Assembly: GCA_045645205.1 (NCBI GenBank)
Contig: JAZRIJ010000022.1
Coordinates: 1-33,009, forward strand
DNA from: RGIG1995 sp045645205
GTDB lineage: Bacteria; Bacillota; Clostridia; Oscillospirales; CAG-272
Length of the DNA: 33,009 bases
Reading direction: 5' to 3'
Positions 15,959 to 24,062 of this stretch are shown here, piece after piece (positions within the stretch are counted from its first letter, which is position 1; every line of letters begins with the position of its first letter). The translations under genes were made by a program, and so were the position numbers. The notes beneath the pieces are model-generated. The model did no database searches. It was not told where the DNA came from and saw nothing but the letters and a program-made list of their open reading frames with translations.

Positions 15959-18900
15959 CTATTCAAGCTTGACACCAAGCTTTTCTTCAATATCGCGTAC
16001 ATTAACCGTAAGTACTTTAGAAATGCCCTTTTCGTACATTGTTACACCGTAAAGGGTATCAGCCGATTCCATTGTACCTCTTCTGTGTGTTATCATAATG
16101 AATTGGGTAGAATCTGAGTATTTTCTGGCGTATTCTGCAAATCTTACAACATTTACTTCATCGAGAGCAGATTCTATTTCATCAAATATACAGAATGGGG
16201 TAGGATTGACCTTAAGTATTGCAAAGAACAGAGCGATAGCAACGAATGCCTGTTCGCCGCCCGAGAGGGATACAAGGTTTTTGATTATCTTTCCGGGAGG
16301 CGCTACATTGATGTCAATACCGCTGGTGAGAACGTCATCGGGGTTGGTCAGAATAAGCTCTGCCGTACCGCCGCCGAACAGTTCGCGGAATACCGTTTTA
16401 AAATGCATATTGACGTCCTTCATAGTTTGTGAGAACTTTTCACGCATTTCAGCTTCAAGCTTAACGATTATATCGGAAAGCTGTTTTTCGGCTTCCTCAA
16501 GGTCAGTTATCTGGCTGTGCATAAAGTCAAATCTTTCCTTGACTTCTTTATATTCGTCAATAGCGCTTACATTAACATGTCCGAGTCCCTTAAGTTTACT
16601 CTTGTATTCGGTAAGCAGGCGGAAGGTTTCCGATCTATTTTCTATTGTAACAATAGGCAGCTCAAGTTCTTCTGCAGTTGTGTAGGTTAGCTCGTATTCA
16701 TCCCAAATACGTTCACTTGATTTATCAAGGTCTGTCTTCAGTTGTTGACAAAGACCTTCAAGCTTTGTATAAGCGCGGAAGACAAGTTCTCTGTCGTTGG
16801 TTTTTTCTTTTATTTTTGCGCGGAGATCGTTTATCTTTTTTTCAAATTCGTCATTTTTCTCGGAATAATCTCCCTTTTCCTTTTCAAGAACAGAGATGTC
16901 ATTCAGAATGTTTTCAAGCTCTGTTTTTGTTGCTTCACGCTTAAGATTTGCATTAGATGCTTTTGTATCAAGCGCATCAAGCTCGCCTTTGCCGAGAGTT
17001 ATACGCTCGGTAACCGACAACAGCAAAGCAGAGGCAGATTCTACCGCCTTCTGCAGGTTTTCCATATCCTTTCTGTCCTCGGCAAGACGGACAACGGACA
17101 GGCTGTTTCTTTCGCGGAGCGTTTCTATTTCGGTATTTTTCTTGGATATCTCTTCTTTTTTGGTTTCAGATTCTTTTCTGCCTGCTTCGATGAGAGCGTT
17201 TATTTCATCGATCTCACTATCGATCGCCTGCTTCTTTTCGCGGTAGAAGTCGTCTGCCCTTTCAAGTCTTTCAAGCTCGTTGTTTAATTCCGAAAGTGTC
17301 TTTTCATCGGCAGATATCTGGGATCTCAGAACCTCGTACTGGGTATTTTCCGCATTAAGCAGGGAAGTAAGCAGTGAGGCGTTGCCGAGATGTGAATCGC
17401 GCTGCTTTGCAAAGGCATCTTTTTCTTTGTTCAGCTTTTCGGTTTCGGTTTTTATTATTTCGGCATCAGACGCAAGTTTTTCGCAGTCTTTCTTAAGTCT
17501 TTCTATCTCGGAAACACGGGTAAGCATTCCGCTGTCTTTTTTTGCCGAGCCGCCCGTATAGGAGCCGCCGGCATTAATAAGCTGACCGTCAAGGGTAACA
17601 AGTCTTACCTTGTAGTTCAGCTGTTTTGCGGCATAGCTTGCATTGTCGATATTGTCAAAAACGACTGTTCTGCCGAGAAGAAATTCGCTGATTGTTTTAA
17701 ATTTTTCCTCGCATTCGGTAAGCCCGCTTGCAATGCCGATACAGCCTTTATACGAGGATAATGTTTTTTGGTCAACATTAAGCTTCTGCACCTGAATGGA
17801 GGTAAGGGGATAGAAGGTTGCTCTTCCGGCATTCCTTTCTTTGAGAAGTGCAATAGCTTTCTTTGCGCAGTCTTCGTCTTTTACAACGATATTCTGCAGG
17901 TTTCCGCCGAGCGCGGTTTCTATTGCAACTGTATATTTTCTGCTAACGTTTATAAGCTTTGACACAGGACCGTAAATACCTGAAACGGTATTCTTTGCGC
18001 TTTCTGCCATAATGAAACGCACGCTGTTTGCATAACCCTCGAAATGCTCTTCCATTCTTGTCAGAGCCTCCGCGCGTTGCTTTTTTGATGCCATATCAAT
18101 ATAAAGAGAATTTAGCCTGTCGTTTAATTCCTTGATTTGCAAGTCCAGTTTTGGTATATTGGCATCTGCTTCATCTGCGGCTTTTTTTGCCTCGTCTGTT
18201 TTCTTCTGATAGCCGAAAACGGTATTTTCCGTCTTTTCGGAACGTTCTCTTAAAACAGCTGTTGCCTGTTCAAGCTCTTTTATTTCCGATCTGAGAGTCT
18301 CGCATCTTTCGTCCTCGCTTTTTCTTGAACCTGAAAGGGAAGAAAGCTCGAGCTGCTTGTTAACGATCTCATCTTCTTTTTCTCGGATTACAGTTTCCGT
18401 TTGCTCAAGACTTTTTTCAAGCTCAACAAGTTCAAGCAGGGCGTTTTCAAGAAGGGTGTCGGCTGTATTTCTTTCTTCTTCGGAAAGGGAGAGCTTATTC
18501 TTAAGAGCATTAAGGCTGTTATTTGCTTCGTTCAAGCTCTTTTCAGTGTTTTCTTTTTCTTCGAGACGAAGCTTAAGCTCATTTTCTGCCTGTATCTTAA
18601 GCTGTTTTATATGCTCTATATCATTTTCAAGAACCTTAAGTGTTCCCTCATAACCGTATTTCTTTTCGTTTGCATTTTGCAGCTCGGTAATATTCTTTTC
18701 GGATCTTATTTTATTTTCCTGTGATGAAAGAAAAAGTCTTTCACTCTGGTTTTCGAGGGATTGAATAGTTTCATCTGCAATTTCAAGCTCCTTGCCGGAA
18801 ATAACAAAATCGTCTTCTGCCTTTTTCAGTTTTTCACGAAGTTCCTTTGTATCGTAAAGCCAAAGGGAAACATCGGCACTTTTTTTCTTGTCGTAAAATT

Positions 18901-19555
18901 CAAGGTATCTCTTTGCCTTTTCAGCCTCTTTTTCGAGCGGACCTATTCTGCCTTCAAGCTCGTACTTTATATCATTGAGACGAACCAAATTATCGTTTGT
19001 GGACGAAAGCTTACGTTCTGCCTCGTTTTTCTTGTAGCGGTATTTTGAGATGCCTGCGGCTTCTTCAAAAATATTTCTTCTTTCGTCGCTTTTTTGGGAT
19101 ATTATTTCTGCAGCTTTACCCTGACTGACAATGGAATAACCCGTCTTACCCACACCTGTATTCATAAACATCTCGTGAATGTCCTTCAGTCTTGCGGGAC
19201 GACGGTTTATCATGTATTCGCTTTCGCCCGAGCGGTAGTATCTTCTTGTAACCTCGACCTCGTCATAGTCGATGTCTATTCTGTTTCCATCGCCCGTATT
19301 ATCTATAAGCAGAGAAACCTCTGCATATCCCATAGGACTGCGGGAGGCGGAGCCGCCGAAGATAACATCTTCCATTTTGGTTCCTCGAATATTCTTGCTT
19401 GACAGTTCACCGAGAACCCAACGCATAGCATCCGAAATGTTTGATTTACCGCTTCCGTTAGGGCCGACTATGACTGTCATGCCGTCATCAAAGTTTATGG
19501 TAGTCTTATCGGGAAAAGACTTAAAACCGTGCAGTTCGAGTGATTTCAATCGCAT
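15959..19555 (-). CDS. smc: Chromosome segregation protein SMC
   Basis: A protein of about 1198 aa with the full SMC layout: an N-terminal ATPase half (GPNGSGKSN, about 31-39), a long coiled coil rich in Glu/Lys/Leu, a central hinge (around AIETALGGNLQNIVV to GGSYTGGSAKK), a returning coil, and a C-terminal half with the ABC signature SLSGGEQAFVAIAL and Walker B PFCIFDEIESALDE. SMC dimers with ScpA and ScpB load at parS sites and organise the origin. Start choice: ATG at 19555 gives the family start MRLKSLELHGFKSF; an in-frame TTG at 19564 lies closer to the AAAGGGG box (4 bases) while the ATG is 13 away, so three extra residues are possible. Confidence 0.97.
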   Translation of the reverse strand: MRLKSLELHGFKSFPDKTTINFDDGMTVIVGPNGSGKSNISDAMRWVLGELSSKNIRGTKMEDVIFGGSASRSPMGYAEVSLLIDNTGDGNRIDIDYDEVEVTRRYYRSGESEYMINRRPARLKDIHEMFMNTGVGKTGYSIVSQGKAAEIISQKSDERRNIFEEAAGISKYRYKKNEAERKLSSTNDNLVRLNDIKYELEGRIGPLEKEAEKAKRYLEFYDKKKSADVSLWLYDTKELREKLKKAEDDFVISGKELEIADETIQSLENQSERLFLSSQENKIRSEKNITELQNANEKKYGYEGTLKVLENDIEHIKQLKIQAENELKLRLEEKENTEKSLNEANNSLNALKNKLSLSEEERNTADTLLENALLELVELEKSLEQTETVIREKEDEIVNKQLELSSLSGSRKSEDERCETLRSEIKELEQATAVLRERSEKTENTVFGYQKKTDEAKKAADEADANIPKLDLQIKELNDRLNSLYIDMASKKQRAEALTRMEEHFEGYANSVRFIMAESAKNTVSGIYGPVSKLINVSRKYTVAIETALGGNLQNIVVKDEDCAKKAIALLKERNAGRATFYPLTSIQVQKLNVDQKTLSSYKGCIGIASGLTECEEKFKTISEFLLGRTVVFDNIDNASYAAKQLNYKVRLVTLDGQLINAGGSYTGGSAKKDSGMLTRVSEIERLKKDCEKLASDAEIIKTETEKLNKEKDAFAKQRDSHLGNASLLTSLLNAENTQYEVLRSQISADEKTLSELNNELERLERADDFYREKKQAIDSEIDEINALIEAGRKESETKKEEISKKNTEIETLRERNSLSVVRLAEDRKDMENLQKAVESASALLLSVTERITLGKGELDALDTKASNANLKREATKTELENILNDISVLEKEKGDYSEKNDEFEKKINDLRAKIKEKTNDRELVFRAYTKLEGLCQQLKTDLDKSSERIWDEYELTYTTAEELELPIVTIENRSETFRLLTEYKSKLKGLGHVNVSAIDEYKEVKERFDFMHSQITDLEEAEKQLSDIIVKLEAEMREKFSQTMKDVNMHFKTVFRELFGGGTAELILTNPDDVLTSGIDINVAPPGKIIKNLVSLSGGEQAFVAIALFFAILKVNPTPFCIFDEIESALDEVNVVRFAEYARKYSDSTQFIMITHRRGTMESADTLYGVTMYEKGISKVLTVNVRDIEEKLGVKLE

Positions 19556-19597
19556 TTTCGTCAATAGTCCCCTTTCTGATGTTTTTTACAAATATGT

Positions 19598-20614
19598 TCA
19601 TAGTATGTCTAATTTAATATTATATCCTATAATGTCATTTTTTTCAACAGCTTTTACTGATTTTAAATTATAATTTTTTATTAATTTTGTTTTATTTATC
19701 TTTTTCTGACCTATGACCTTTGACACACAGCCAACAGGGCAATAAACAATAAGATTTTTTCCTGAAGTATTGGTAGGTATGTTGTCGAGAAGTGTGCAGA
19801 TGCTTTTGTAAAAAACATAGTTTTCCGCAAGCTCGCCGATTGCGGGATGGTAGTCTCCGTCGTAGACTACATCGGGGTCGTACAGCTCGTCTCCCGACTG
19901 GAGACCTATTCTTATGACATCTTTGCCCGCTCTGTCAAAAACTCTAAGAACTTCACCTGTACGCATTACCGTGTCATCTAATTTAAGTGGCGAATATTTG
20001 TTGTTTTTAGCCATATTGCAAAGCTCGGTTTCTCTTAAAACAACGGTGGGATATACCCTTGCTCCGTCGCACAGCTCTGCTATTATTTCGGCAGTATAAA
20101 GCTCTTTTTCTAGTGTTGAGCCGGGAAGACCTATCATCATTTGACCTATAAGATTAAAGTTATGCTGTTTTATTTTTTTGCAGGCATCAACAGCGCATTC
20201 AGCAGTATGTCCTCTCTTTGAGAGAAGTAATACATCATTGTCCATTGACTGAAGTCCCAGCTCAATATTCTTTACACCGTAGCTTGACAGAATTTCTAAT
20301 ATTTCGTCATTGATATAGTCCGGACGCGTTGAAAGACGGATAGAGTTTACAAGTCCGTTTCTTATGTATTTGTAAGCTGTTTTAAGCAAGAAAATCATAT
20401 CAGCTGTGTCGATACCAGTAAAGCTTCCGCCGAAAAAAGCAATCTCTGTTTCGCAGTTTTCGGTGTCAATAGTAGACAGAGCTTTTTTTATAATGGTATC
20501 AACGTCATTTTTATTAAAAGAAGATGTGCCCGAAATGCGTTTCTGATTACAAAAAACGCAGTCATTCGGGCAACCTAAATGCGGTATAAATACCGGTATA
20601 TTTACGTGTTTCAA
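19598..20614 (-). CDS. Radical SAM protein, Elp3/YhcC-like
   Basis: A radical SAM enzyme of about 338 aa with the [4Fe-4S] triad CPNDCVFC (C-x3-C-x2-C, near residue 15-22) preceded by NIPVFIPHLG, the downstream FFGGSFTGI, and RLSTRPDYINDEI followed by ELGLQSMDNDVLLLSKRGHT, which resembles the Elp3-type catalytic core. It lacks an acetyltransferase domain. Clostridial genomes often carry such a gene beside rnc and smc; its substrate is unknown to me. Start: no Shine-Dalgarno precedes the TTG at 20629, but GGAG lies 9 bases before the TTG at 20614, giving MKHVNIPVF, so I chose that one. No convincing promoter was found upstream. Confidence 0.85.
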   Translation of the reverse strand: MKHVNIPVFIPHLGCPNDCVFCNQKRISGTSSFNKNDVDTIIKKALSTIDTENCETEIAFFGGSFTGIDTADMIFLLKTAYKYIRNGLVNSIRLSTRPDYINDEILEILSSYGVKNIELGLQSMDNDVLLLSKRGHTAECAVDACKKIKQHNFNLIGQMMIGLPGSTLEKELYTAEIIAELCDGARVYPTVVLRETELCNMAKNNKYSPLKLDDTVMRTGEVLRVFDRAGKDVIRIGLQSGDELYDPDVVYDGDYHPAIGELAENYVFYKSICTLLDNIPTNTSGKNLIVYCPVGCVSKVIGQKKINKTKLIKNYNLKSVKAVEKNDIIGYNIKLDIL

Positions 20615-20719
20615 TTTTTTGTTCTCCAAAATGTTTTGTCTGCAGAATAGGGGAGTGGTACTTTTATGCTTTCATTTTTTTACAAGTGTTTCTAAGTGTC
20701 TCTCGTAAAAAACTTTCAA

Positions 20720-20834
20720 TGTCATCCTGAGCGGAAACGGTGTATACCGTTGGAGTCGAAGGATCCCGTTAAGTTTCCGAAAGCTTTATGAGATCCTTCG
20801 GCTTCGGCGTAAAACGCCTTCGCTCAGGATGACA
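20720..20834. repeat. 115-bp palindromic intergenic repeat
   Basis: The ends TGTCATCCTGAGCG and CGCTCAGGATGACA are exact inverted repeats (14 bp), and inside, CGAAGGATC (20757-20765) is mirrored by GATCCTTCG (20792-20800), with smaller stems in GCTTCGGCGT. As RNA it would fold into a long hairpin. Related GTCATCCTGAGCG palindromes are a familiar dispersed class in many bacterial genomes (from memory). It lies in the rnc-radical SAM spacer. Confidence 0.8.
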
Positions 20835-20865
20835 GCTTTGAGTTTTACTGTGCAACTCTTTATTT

Positions 20866-20999
20866 AAAAATAATATCAAAAATAACTATGCTTGGTAAAA
20901 TAGTGCTAAAGCTTCTTTTGCCAAAGCAGATATTATTTTTAGAAAAAATAATATTAAAACTAACTATGCTTGACCAAAGAGCGCTAAAGCTTCTTTTGC
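20866..20999 (-). repeat. Imperfect tandem duplication of the rnc 3' end (78-bp period)
   Basis: Bases 20866-20921 match 20944-20999 at 49 of 56 positions by my count, offset by 78. The right copy is the true end of rnc and its stop; the left copy, downstream of the stop, still reads AKEALALFYQA-stop against the rnc ending AKEALALFGQA-stop. The offset is a multiple of three. Between the copies, ATATTATTTTT (20930-20940) and its exact complement (20944-20954) form an 11-bp hairpin with a 3-base loop. Confidence 0.8.
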
Positions 21000-21689
21000 G
21001 GCATTTTGCTCTGATTCGCGTTTGCTTTTTCCGGAACCTTTTCCTATAACATTGTTGTTGAGAGAGGCTTCGGTCTCAAATATTCTTTCGTGTGCAGGAC
21101 CTGATTCTTTTACAAGCTTATATTCAAGTACGTCGCCTTGTTCCTGCTGAACGAATTGCTGTAGCATTGATTTATAGTCCTTAGTATTGCCTCTGGCAAT
21201 TATCTGCCTGATCTCTTCGGTTGCAAAGGGAAGAAGAAAACTCTTTACCGGCTCAATACCGCCATCGATAAACATAGCGGCAAGTATTGCTTCAAAGGCA
21301 TCGGCAAGTATCGATGCTCTTTCTCTGCCGTGTGTTATTTCCTCTCCGTGTCCCAAAAACAGATATTTTCCAAGATCGATCTCTCTTGCAAATTTTGCTA
21401 AAGCCTTTTCACATACAGTTCCTGCGCGTACCTTTGAAAGTTCGCCTTCAGTCAGATCGGGATAGCTTGTATACAAATATTCGCTGACTGTCAGAGAGAG
21501 CACCGAATCACCGAAAAACTCAAGTCTTTCGTTATATTCGACCTTAATGTTTTTTGACTTAAGCTCGTTTGCAAATGATGAATGCGACAGAGCTTTTATG
21601 AGAAGCTGTTTATCTTTAAAATTGTATTTAAGCTTGCTTTCAAGTCCTTGAATAATGCTTGTAAGCTCGTTTATATCATCTATTTTCAT
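20964..21689 (-). CDS. rnc: Ribonuclease III
   Basis: A 241-aa double-strand-specific RNase that matures rRNA and some mRNAs. The catalytic domain signature is NERLEFFGDSVLSL (E57, D61), and the second acidic pair is in RASILADAFEAI (D130, E133). The double-stranded RNA-binding domain spans about 165-238, ending KSKRESEQNAAKEALALFGQA. The ATG overlaps the plsX stop (ATGA). Its 3' end has been partly duplicated downstream. The acpP gene commonly found between plsX and rnc is absent. Confidence 0.97.
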   Translation of the reverse strand: MKIDDINELTSIIQGLESKLKYNFKDKQLLIKALSHSSFANELKSKNIKVEYNERLEFFGDSVLSLTVSEYLYTSYPDLTEGELSKVRAGTVCEKALAKFAREIDLGKYLFLGHGEEITHGRERASILADAFEAILAAMFIDGGIEPVKSFLLPFATEEIRQIIARGNTKDYKSMLQQFVQQEQGDVLEYKLVKESGPAHERIFETEASLNNNVIGKGSGKSKRESEQNAAKEALALFGQA

Positions 21690-22705
21690 TTTTCTTCGCC
21701 TGACTTTTCCGTTTCTTTTTTTGTAAGCTGTGAGGACTGGCGTGCTATTTCTATGATTATACCCGTATTAACGTAATATATAGCTTGTTTTATTGCATTT
21801 TTTACCGCTTTTGAATTTGATGAGCCGTGAGCTTTTATAACGGGTTTTGAAATTCCGAGCAAAGGCGCGCCTCCGTATTCGGAAGCATCAAACTTCTTTT
21901 TGAAGGCTTTAAGCGTACCTTTTAAGACAAGTGCGGAAGCCTTGCTTGCTATATTGGTCGTAAACAACGATTTCAGCTGCTCTATCATAAATGAACCAAA
22001 GCCTTCGGTCAGCTTTAGAACAACGTTGCCTGTAAAGCCGTCGGTAACAATAACGTCGCATTTTGCAAAGGGAATATCTCTGCCCTCAATGTTCCCTATA
22101 AAGTTTACATTGGATTCGGACAATCTTTTGTTTGCCTCTCTGTGAAGGTCAGTTCCTTTTGTGGGTTCAGTTCCGTTGTTGAGGAGGCCTACGGTGGGGG
22201 ATTTTATTCCGTAAAGTCTTTCCATATAAATTGAGCCCATTTTTGCAAACTGTTCAAGGTTTTCGGGGGTAACGTTTATATTTGCTCCTGAGTCAACAAG
22301 CAGAATGGGTTTAGCCAAGGGCAATATAGTCCCGATAGCTGCTCGTAGTCCCCTAATTCTTCTGACTATAAATGTTGCGCCTGCAAGGAGAGCGCCTGTA
22401 TTGCCTGCGCTTACAAAGGCATCGCCCTTGCCTTCTGCAAGCATTTTTAAACCATCGTGCATGGAGGAAGTGCTCTTTTCTTTTACAACGCTCATAGCGG
22501 AATCTTCCATTGTTATAAATTCGGGAGCGTCAACTATATCAATATTGTCCATGGGCAGACCGAGCTCTGCGAAAGCTGAAAGGATTTGTATTTCATCTCC
22601 CACAAGGGTAATATCACAGCCGAATTCCTTTACTGCCATAACAGCACCTTCGACAAAATTCTCAGGGGTATTATCCGCGCCCATTACGTCAAGAATAATT
22701 CTCAT
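21686..22705 (-). CDS. plsX: Phosphate acyltransferase PlsX
   Basis: PlsX turns acyl-ACP and phosphate into acyl phosphate, which PlsY uses to start phospholipid synthesis. The protein is 339 aa, with the N-terminus IILDVMGADNTPENFVEGAV, then SAGNTGALLAGA, GANINVTPENLEQFA and DGFTGNVVLK, the family hallmarks. AGGAG precedes the ATG. It lies 28 bases behind trmFO and overlaps rnc by 4 bases. Confidence 0.97.
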   Translation of the reverse strand: MRIILDVMGADNTPENFVEGAVMAVKEFGCDITLVGDEIQILSAFAELGLPMDNIDIVDAPEFITMEDSAMSVVKEKSTSSMHDGLKMLAEGKGDAFVSAGNTGALLAGATFIVRRIRGLRAAIGTILPLAKPILLVDSGANINVTPENLEQFAKMGSIYMERLYGIKSPTVGLLNNGTEPTKGTDLHREANKRLSESNVNFIGNIEGRDIPFAKCDVIVTDGFTGNVVLKLTEGFGSFMIEQLKSLFTTNIASKASALVLKGTLKAFKKKFDASEYGGAPLLGISKPVIKAHGSSNSKAVKNAIKQAIYYVNTGIIIEIARQSSQLTKKETEKSGEEK

Positions 22706-22733
22706 ATGTTCTTCTCCTAAAATTTATGAGTAA

Positions 22734-24062
22734 CTATATTTGTGTTTTTATACTGTTTATGTATTCGATAGAACGGTTTGCCAAGGCTTCGTTTCTAAAA
22801 CGTTTTCCGCCTTTAACCTTTTGCTCAAGGTTTGCGACAAGACCGAAATTTGCGTTCATAGGCTGAAAATTTACTACGTTTTGATCGCTTATGTAATGAG
22901 CTAAAGCGCCTAATGCGGTAATATTCGGAAAATCAATAAGCTCTTCACACATAGCATATCTTGCAGCATTAACGCCTGCAACAAATCCGCTCGAGGTAGA
23001 TTCCACATAGCCTTCAACACCTGTTATCTGACCCGCGAAAAAAACATTTGCATTGTTTCTCATAGCGTAAAATTGGTTTAGACAGGCGGGAGAATTGATA
23101 AATGTGTTTCTATGCATGACACCGTAACGAAGAAATGTTGCGTTTTCAAGTCCGGGAATCATGGAAAACACCCTTTTTTGTTCTCCAAATGTTAGATGGG
23201 TCTGAAATCCTACAAGGTTATACATAGTTTTTTCAGCATTTTCCTGTCTAAGCTGAATAACGGCATACGGCTCTTTACCTGTTTTTGGATCGGGAAGACC
23301 TACAGGCTTCAAAGGTCCGTAACGAAGAGTGTCATAGCCGCGTTTTGCCATAACTTCAACGGGCATGCAGCCTTCAAAAACATTTGGCTTTTTCTGCGAG
23401 TTGTTGTCAAAATCCTTTAAGTTTGCCTCTTGCGCATTGATAAGATTATTATAAAATATGTCGTATTCCTCTTTTGTCATGGGACAATTGAGATATGAAG
23501 CTTCGCCCTTGTCGTATCTGGAGGCGGCATATATTTTATTCATATCAAGTGTTGAATATTCAACAATGGGTGCAGAGGCATCAAAGAACGAGAGGTGGCT
23601 CTTTCCGAGAAAGCCTTCGAGATATTCAGAAAAACTGTCAGAGGTTAAGGGGCCTGTTGCCACAACGGTTATTTCGTTTTGGGGAATAGATGTGACCTCT
23701 TCTTCAATAAGATTAATAAACGGATTTGACTTTATTTCGTTTGTTATATATTCGGAAAACTTATATCTATCTACAGCCAAAGCCGATCCCGCTTCTACCT
23801 GTGTTGCATAAGCCGCCCTCATAATTAGAGAGTCCATAAGGCGAAGCTCTTCTTTTAGGAGGCCTACGGCATTTGTCAAAACATTACTGCGAAGGGAGTT
23901 TGAGCATACAAGCTCAGCTAAGCAGTCGGAATTGTGGGCGGGGGTTTTTTTCTTGGGTTTCATTTCGTAAAGGTCTACGTGCACACCTTTTTTTGCGGCT
24001 TGGTAAGCTGATTCACAACCTGCAAGTCCTGCTCCGAATACATTTATTTTATTACTTTTCAT
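22734..24062 (-). CDS. trmFO: Folate-dependent tRNA U54 methyltransferase TrmFO
   Basis: TrmFO makes ribothymidine at position 54 of tRNA from methylenetetrahydrofolate and FADH2, as in Bacillus; it replaces TrmA in many Firmicutes. The 442-aa protein starts with the FAD loop GAGLAGCESAYQAAKKG, then YEMKP, CSNSLRS, a middle section with YDTLRYGPLKPVGL, and FAGQITGVEGYVESTSSGF. ATG lies inside the last 11 bases of topA, so the pair is overlapped and probably coupled. Confidence 0.97.
   Translation of the reverse strand: MKSNKINVFGAGLAGCESAYQAAKKGVHVDLYEMKPKKKTPAHNSDCLAELVCSNSLRSNVLTNAVGLLKEELRLMDSLIMRAAYATQVEAGSALAVDRYKFSEYITNEIKSNPFINLIEEEVTSIPQNEITVVATGPLTSDSFSEYLEGFLGKSHLSFFDASAPIVEYSTLDMNKIYAASRYDKGEASYLNCPMTKEEYDIFYNNLINAQEANLKDFDNNSQKKPNVFEGCMPVEVMAKRGYDTLRYGPLKPVGLPDPKTGKEPYAVIQLRQENAEKTMYNLVGFQTHLTFGEQKRVFSMIPGLENATFLRYGVMHRNTFINSPACLNQFYAMRNNANVFFAGQITGVEGYVESTSSGFVAGVNAARYAMCEELIDFPNITALGALAHYISDQNVVNFQPMNANFGLVANLEQKVKGGKRFRNEALANRSIEYINSIKTQI

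Noticed and set aside
16098..17287. Several plus-strand frames of 100-195 codons opposite smc
   Set aside because: They mirror the Glu/Lys/Leu-rich coiled coil (yielding Ser/Phe/Leu-rich text) and have no independent support.
20866..20999. Two-unit repeat as a possible CRISPR remnant
   Set aside because: Only two units, one of which is coding sequence of rnc, with no spacers and no cas genes.
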